Assembly: GCF_026460985.1 (NCBI RefSeq)
Contig: NZ_JAPKNM010000025.1
Span: 17,506 to 81,505, forward strand
From: Sphingomonas sp.
GTDB taxonomy: Bacteria > Pseudomonadota > Alphaproteobacteria > Sphingomonadales > Sphingomonadaceae
Direction: 5' to 3'
Length of the DNA: 64,000 nucleotides
A program made the translations under genes and the position numbers. Positions 60,520-64,000 of this stretch are shown one piece after another. The notes beneath the pieces were generated by a model. The model was not told the origin of the DNA and did not search any database. It was given only the letters and a program-made list of their open reading frames with translations. Positions within the stretch are counted from its first letter, which is position 1; the number at the start of each line of letters is the position of its first letter.

Positions 60520-61372
60520 GGTGATCGGCGGCGTGTTCCAGTCGCTCGACGGCGTGATGCAGGCGCCGGGCGGGCCTAGCGAGGACTGGACCGGCGGCTT
60601 CGAACTCGGCGGCTGGTCGGTCAGCTTCTGGGACGAGGCGATGGGCAATGCGATGGGCAAGCTGTTCGGCGGCCCGTTCGATCTGCTGCTCGGCCGCAAG
60701 ACCTATGAGATATTCGCCGCGCACTGGCCCTATGTCGGACCCGACGACCCGATCGGCCCGGCCTTCGACAAGGCCAACAAATATGTCCTCACCCGGGGGC
60801 AGGAGCCGCTCGAATGGCAGAACAGTCACCGCGTCGGCAGCATCGAGGCGGTGGCCGATATCAAGGCGGGCGAGGGGCCGGACATCCTGATCCAGGGCAG
60901 TACCACGCTTTATCCGGGGCTGTTCGCGGCGGGGCTGGTCGATCGGCTGTTCGTGATGACCTTCCCCGTGGTGCTGGGCGGCGGCAAGCGGCTGTTCGGG
61001 GATGGCACGCCGCCCTTTGCGCTCCGGATGGTCGAGCACGAGACGTGTACGACCGGGGTGACGATGGCGACCTACGATGCCGATCGGCAGCTTCCAGATG
61101 CAGGAGCCGAGCGCGCGCGAGCAGGCGCGCCAGGAGCGGATGAAGCGCGAGGGGTAGGCGGGCCGCAACACGCCCCTCCCTGCTTGCAGGGAGGGGTAGG
61201 GGGTGGGTGCGCGCGTCTGCGCGCTCAAAAGACTCATTGCCGAGGAAAAAGACTCATTGCCGAGGAAGAAGCATCGGACGAGGCATCGAGCCTCGCCCAA
61301 TGCTACCCACCCCTTGATCCCCTCCCTTGCAGGGAGGGGAAAATGAACGTCGATCTATCCCAGGGGCCTTAA
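60512..61372 (+). CDS. Dihydrofolate-reductase-like (RibD C-terminal) protein with a probable 3' frameshift
   Basis: The open frame has 286 codons. Residues 1-190 match the RibD-C/DHFR-like family: VIGGVFQSLDGVMQAPGG, FDLLLGRKTYEIFAAHWP, DILIQGSTTLYPGLFAAGLVD and FPVVLGGGKRLFGDG. After about codon 195 (near 61090) the frame loses sense. The next frame there reads GSFQMQEPSAREQARQERMK then REG and TAG at 61155-61157, the usual C-terminus of this family. So the gene probably ends at 61157 with a frameshift (or sequencing error) at about 61085-61095. If the long frame is real, it runs through the family B repeat to 61372. Confidence 0.75.
   Translation: MRRVIGGVFQSLDGVMQAPGGPSEDWTGGFELGGWSVSFWDEAMGNAMGKLFGGPFDLLLGRKTYEIFAAHWPYVGPDDPIGPAFDKANKYVLTRGQEPLEWQNSHRVGSIEAVADIKAGEGPDILIQGSTTLYPGLFAAGLVDRLFVMTFPVVLGGGKRLFGDGTPPFALRMVEHETCTTGVTMATYDADRQLPDAGAERARAGAPGADEARGVGGPQHAPPCLQGGVGGGCARLRAQKTHCRGKRLIAEEEASDEASSLAQCYPPLDPLPCREGKMNVDLSQGP
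61173..61339. repeat. Composite nested-hairpin element, family B copy 4, with a 20-bp tandem duplication
   Basis: The CCCCTCCCTGCTTGCAGGGA.. and CCCCTCCCTTGCAGGGAGGG.. ends and the GTGGGT/ACCCAC arms match the other copies. The central hairpin (61270-61304) pairs at 13 of 15 positions around ATCGA, with two C-A mismatches on the plus strand. The unit AAAGACTCATTGCCGAGGA is present twice in tandem (period 20, about 61228-61266). It lies between the convergent DHFR-like and J-domain genes. Confidence 0.87.
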
Positions 61373-61983
61373 GCGAAAGCCGGCGCGCTCTTGAGTTGCT
61401 GGTAGGCGGCGATCACTTCCTGCAATTTGGCCTCGTGCGTGCGGTCGCCGCCGTTGCGGTCGGGGTGGTAGCGGCGGACCAGCTCCGAATAGCGCTTCCG
61501 GAGCGCCATGCGGTCGGCGTCGATCTCGAGCGCGAGCGTGCGCATCGCCTCGCGGTCCTTGCCCGACAGCGGCTTGCCGTCCTTGCGCCCGGCCTGGTCC
61601 TTCATCTTCTCGCGGAAGCGCGCGCCGATCGCATCGAGCGGGTCGGCGAAATCGGCCCAGCGCGGCGGGCGGTCGGCGCCGCCGGTGGCGTTGAACGCGC
61701 GGGTCTCGCGCTCCCAGCCGGCCAGCGGGCTCTGCGCGTCGTGGATCTCGTCGGGGCTCATGCCGGCGAAGAAATTGTAGCCCGAGTTGAATGCGCGGAC
61801 GTGATCGAGGCACAGCCAGCGATATTCGCCGGGGCCATCGAAGCCGTGCCGCGCGCCGTTGGCGGGCGCGCGGAACTCGCCCGGCTCGTTGCAGCCCGGC
61901 TCGGCGCACAGCCGCCCCTTCGCCTCCACGCGGCCGTGGAAGCGGGCATTGGGTCGATCTTTTCTGGGCTGGCCCTGGGCCAC
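61369..61983 (-). CDS. J-domain protein (DnaJ-like co-chaperone) with N-terminal cysteine motif
   Basis: A protein of about 204 residues starting at GTG 61983 with GGAGG six bases upstream. The N-terminal part has CAEPGCNEPGEFRAP (a cysteine pair) and WLCLDHVRAFNSGYNFFAGM with a further cysteine and histidine, suggesting a small metal site. The C-terminal J domain is LRKRYSELVRRYHPDRNGGD with the HPD tripeptide that stimulates DnaK ATPase. The longer open frame upstream overlaps the BolA gene and is a shadow. It is divergent from BolA, a usual alphaproteobacterial arrangement. Confidence 0.9.
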   Translation of the reverse strand: MAQGQPRKDRPNARFHGRVEAKGRLCAEPGCNEPGEFRAPANGARHGFDGPGEYRWLCLDHVRAFNSGYNFFAGMSPDEIHDAQSPLAGWERETRAFNATGGADRPPRWADFADPLDAIGARFREKMKDQAGRKDGKPLSGKDREAMRTLALEIDADRMALRKRYSELVRRYHPDRNGGDRTHEAKLQEVIAAYQQLKSAPAFA

Positions 61984-62019
61984 GCTACCTCCCTCGAACA
62001 AACGCCCTATATAGGCGCG

Positions 62020-62304
62020 ATGACCGACCCTGCCAGCGGCCCGCTCGCCGACATCATCGCCGCCCGTCTCACCGCCGCGCTCGCCCCGACGCAGCTCGAG
62101 GTGATCAACGACAGCCACCATCATTCGGGCCATCTCGGCGACGACGGCACCGGCGAATCGCATTGGACGGTGGTGGTGGAGAGCGGGGCCTTCGAAGGGC
62201 TTTCGCGCGTTCAGCGGCAGCGATTGGTCAACAATGCGCTCGCCGATCTGCTCGCCGGCCGCATCCACGCGCTCGCGATCAGGGCCCGCGCACCCGGAGA
62301 ATAG
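62020..62304 (+). CDS. BolA-family protein
   Basis: 94 residues with the BolA fold: DIIAARLTAALAPTQLEVINDSHHHSGHL, then HWTVVVESGAFEGLSRVQRQRLVNNALAD. The histidine (SHHHSGH region) is where BolA proteins bind a [2Fe-2S] cluster with a monothiol glutaredoxin. It is divergent from the J-domain gene with 36 bp between starts, and two bases before the GST gene. Confidence 0.93.
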   Translation: MTDPASGPLADIIAARLTAALAPTQLEVINDSHHHSGHLGDDGTGESHWTVVVESGAFEGLSRVQRQRLVNNALADLLAGRIHALAIRARAPGE

Positions 62305-62306
62305 CC

Positions 62307-63008
62307 ATGACGGCGTACAAGCTCTGGTACTGGGCCGAGATCCAGGGAAGGGGCGAGTTCGTCAGGCTGGCGATGGAGGCGGGCGACATCGCCTATATCG
62401 ACATGGCGCGCGAGCACGGCTCCGAAGCGCTGATCGCTGACATGGAGGCGCGCAAGTACCGTACGCCCTTCGCGCCGCCCTATCTCGACACGGGCAGCCA
62501 GGTGATCGCGCAGGTCGCCAATATCCTGCTCTATCTCGGCGAGCGGCACGGCATCGCGCCCTCGGACGAAGCCGGGCGGCGCTGGCTCCACGAGGTTCAA
62601 CTGACCATCACCGATTTCGTCGCCGAAGTGCATCAGGTCCACCATCCGGTGGGCGTCGGGCTCTATTACGAGGACCAGAAGGCCGAGGCGGCGCGCTTCG
62701 CCGAGGAATTCCGCGAGGAGCGCATGCCCAAATTCCTCGGCTGGTTCGAGCGTTCGATCGAAGGCGAATGGCTGACCGGCGATCGGTGGAGCTATGGCGA
62801 CACCTCGCTCTTCCAACTGATCGAGGGCCTCCACTACATGTTCCCGAGGCGGATGAAGGCGATCGAGGGCGACACTCCGAAACTCCTCGCGATCCGCGAC
62901 CGCGTCGCGCGGCTGCCGGGTATCGCCGCCTATTGCCAGAGCGACCGCCGCATCGGCTTCAATATCCAGGGCATCTTCCGCCACTATCCCGAGCTTGACG
63001 CAGGCTGA
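62307..63008 (+). CDS. Glutathione S-transferase
   Basis: 233 residues: YKLWYWAEIQGRGEFVRLAMEAG, then APPYLDTGSQVIAQVANILLYLGERHG (a glutamine replaces the more common glutamate before the serine-type contact), and a C-terminal helical domain ending with WLTGDRWSYGDTSLFQLIEGL. The N-terminus resembles sigma/alpha-type GSTs with a tyrosine catalytic residue (Tyr4 or Tyr8). It follows BolA by two bases with GGAG upstream, so it is probably cotranscribed. Confidence 0.88.
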   Translation: MTAYKLWYWAEIQGRGEFVRLAMEAGDIAYIDMAREHGSEALIADMEARKYRTPFAPPYLDTGSQVIAQVANILLYLGERHGIAPSDEAGRRWLHEVQLTITDFVAEVHQVHHPVGVGLYYEDQKAEAARFAEEFREERMPKFLGWFERSIEGEWLTGDRWSYGDTSLFQLIEGLHYMFPRRMKAIEGDTPKLLAIRDRVARLPGIAAYCQSDRRIGFNIQGIFRHYPELDAG

Positions 63009-63086
63009 TCGGAAAATCTGTCTTTCCAAACTGTGGCTGTCCGCTGCGGTCGCACCGGGCTATGCCGGGGCCGACCGGAGGAAGCG

Positions 63087-63986
63087 ATGCGCGAAGACCT
63101 GATCACCATGACGATCGAGCCGACCACCCATGATCTGGGCGGGTTCAAGGTTCATCGTACCCTGCCGTCGCGGCCGCGGACGATGGTGGGGCCTTTCATC
63201 TTCTTCGACCAGATGGGGCCGGCGCATCTCGCGGTGGGCACCGGCATCGACGTGCGCCCGCATCCGCACATCAACCTCGCCACGGTGACCTATCTCTTCG
63301 CCGGCGCGATCGACCATCGCGACTCGCTCGGCACCTTCGCGACGATCGAGCCCGGCGCGGTCAATCTGATGACGGCGGGGCGCGGCATCGTCCATTCGGA
63401 GCGCTCGCCCTCGGCCGAGCGCGCGAAGGGCCCCGAGCTCTCGGGCATCCAGACCTGGCTCGCTTTGCCCGAGGCGCAGGAAGAGACGGATCCGGCCTTC
63501 GAGCATGTCGCTGCTGCCGAACTGCCGGTGATCGAGGCGCGCGGCGTCAAGGCGCGGGTGATCATGGGGTCGCTATGGGGCGCCGCGGCGCCGACCACCA
63601 CCTACGCCCAGACCATCTATGCCGATATCGCGCTCGAGCCCGGCGCGAGCATCCCCATCGACGCTAATGCCGACGAGCGCGCGCTCTACGTCGCGATGGG
63701 CGAGGCGAGCCTGGACGGGATGCCTTTGGTGCCGATGACGCTCTACGTCCTGCGCCCCGGCGTCGCCGCGACGCTGCGGTCGGACCGAGGCGGCCGCGTG
63801 ATGCTGTGCGGCGGCGAGGCTTTCGCGACGCCGCGCCACGTCTGGTGGAACTTCGTCTCGTCGAGCCGCGACCGGATCAACCAGGCCAAGGAGGAGTGGA
63901 AGGCGGGGAGCTTCCCCAAGGTCCCCGGTGACGACAAGGAATGGATCCCGATTCCCGAAGTGCCCAAGACGGTGAGCTATCCGTAA
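63087..63986 (+). CDS. Pirin family protein
   Basis: 299 residues with the bicupin pirin fold. Metal ligands in the first cupin: RPHPHINLATVTYLFAG, IDHRDSLG and GRGIVHSERSPSA (H, H, H and E). The second cupin (IDANADERALYVAMGEA, YVLRPGVAATLRSDRGGRVMLCGG) lacks ligands, as usual. The C-terminal tail (WWNFVSSSRDRINQAKEEW) is also typical. Some pirins have quercetinase activity; others are regulators. The start ATG 63087 follows GGAAG. Stop at 63986, just before the end of the window. Confidence 0.93.
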   Translation: MREDLITMTIEPTTHDLGGFKVHRTLPSRPRTMVGPFIFFDQMGPAHLAVGTGIDVRPHPHINLATVTYLFAGAIDHRDSLGTFATIEPGAVNLMTAGRGIVHSERSPSAERAKGPELSGIQTWLALPEAQEETDPAFEHVAAAELPVIEARGVKARVIMGSLWGAAAPTTTYAQTIYADIALEPGASIPIDANADERALYVAMGEASLDGMPLVPMTLYVLRPGVAATLRSDRGGRVMLCGGEAFATPRHVWWNFVSSSRDRINQAKEEWKAGSFPKVPGDDKEWIPIPEVPKTVSYP

Positions 63987-64000
63987 TTCAGAGAAAGCCC

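Overview
This 64 kb window is chromosomal DNA from a high-GC alphaproteobacterium, almost certainly a member of the Sphingomonadaceae (Sphingomonas or a close relative). The evidence is the set of large TonB-dependent receptors, a TorF-type porin, the giant NAD-glutamate dehydrogenase, CobS/CobT, a divergent J-domain/BolA pair, and palindromic intergenic repeats of kinds that I associate with sphingomonads. No phage, transposase, CRISPR array or rRNA operon was seen. Two tRNAs are present: Ala (anticodon CGC) and Thr (anticodon CGT).

Layout. 0-13.7 kb is mostly housekeeping: a partial secreted protein, a di-haem peroxidase, GH16, infC (which appears to start at an ATC codon), thrS, a GH43, a divergent LD-carboxypeptidase/Mur-ligase pair for peptidoglycan recycling, and a compact XRE-regulated membrane-protein operon. 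13.9-18.8 kb holds tRNA-Ala and a heavy-metal RND efflux operon without an outer-membrane channel gene. 18.8-34.2 kb is a carbohydrate utilisation locus: GH88, an MFS sugar symporter, a LacI regulator, GH97, GH43, a GH28-like beta-helix protein and two TonB-dependent receptors. Five near-identical 16-bp palindromes (consensus CTGTTATCGATAACAG) sit at the promoters of its operons and define a local LacI regulon. 34.5-37.9 kb has an ArsR/SRPBCC/DUF1801 operon, an unrecognised gene with a possible SUKH-like segment, and tRNA-Thr. 38-44 kb has a PAS protein and NAD-glutamate dehydrogenase.

44-52 kb is an iron-related region. A PepSY/DUF2271/DUF4198/ApbE operon includes a DUF2271 protein with a flavinylation-type motif (DGVTGAT). 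It converges on an operon for a catecholate-type siderophore receptor, a SEL1 protein and a PiuC-type dioxygenase, which is preceded by a strong Fur-box-like palindrome. 52-55 kb holds a ribbon-helix-helix protein and CobT/CobS. 55-61 kb is a run of small stress or detoxification-type proteins (HxlR regulator, DUF899, VOC, PhnB-like, GSTs, DUF1428, SRPBCC, DHFR-like). The window ends with J-domain/BolA, a GST and a pirin.

The most unusual feature is the intergenic architecture. Ten of the eleven convergent gene pairs are separated by an inverted repeat. Four are copies of one composite nested-hairpin element of about 140-190 bp with a constant apical loop (GGC-ATCGA-GCC) and stems that differ between copies but stay complementary. 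Two others are copies of a second element of about 175 bp.
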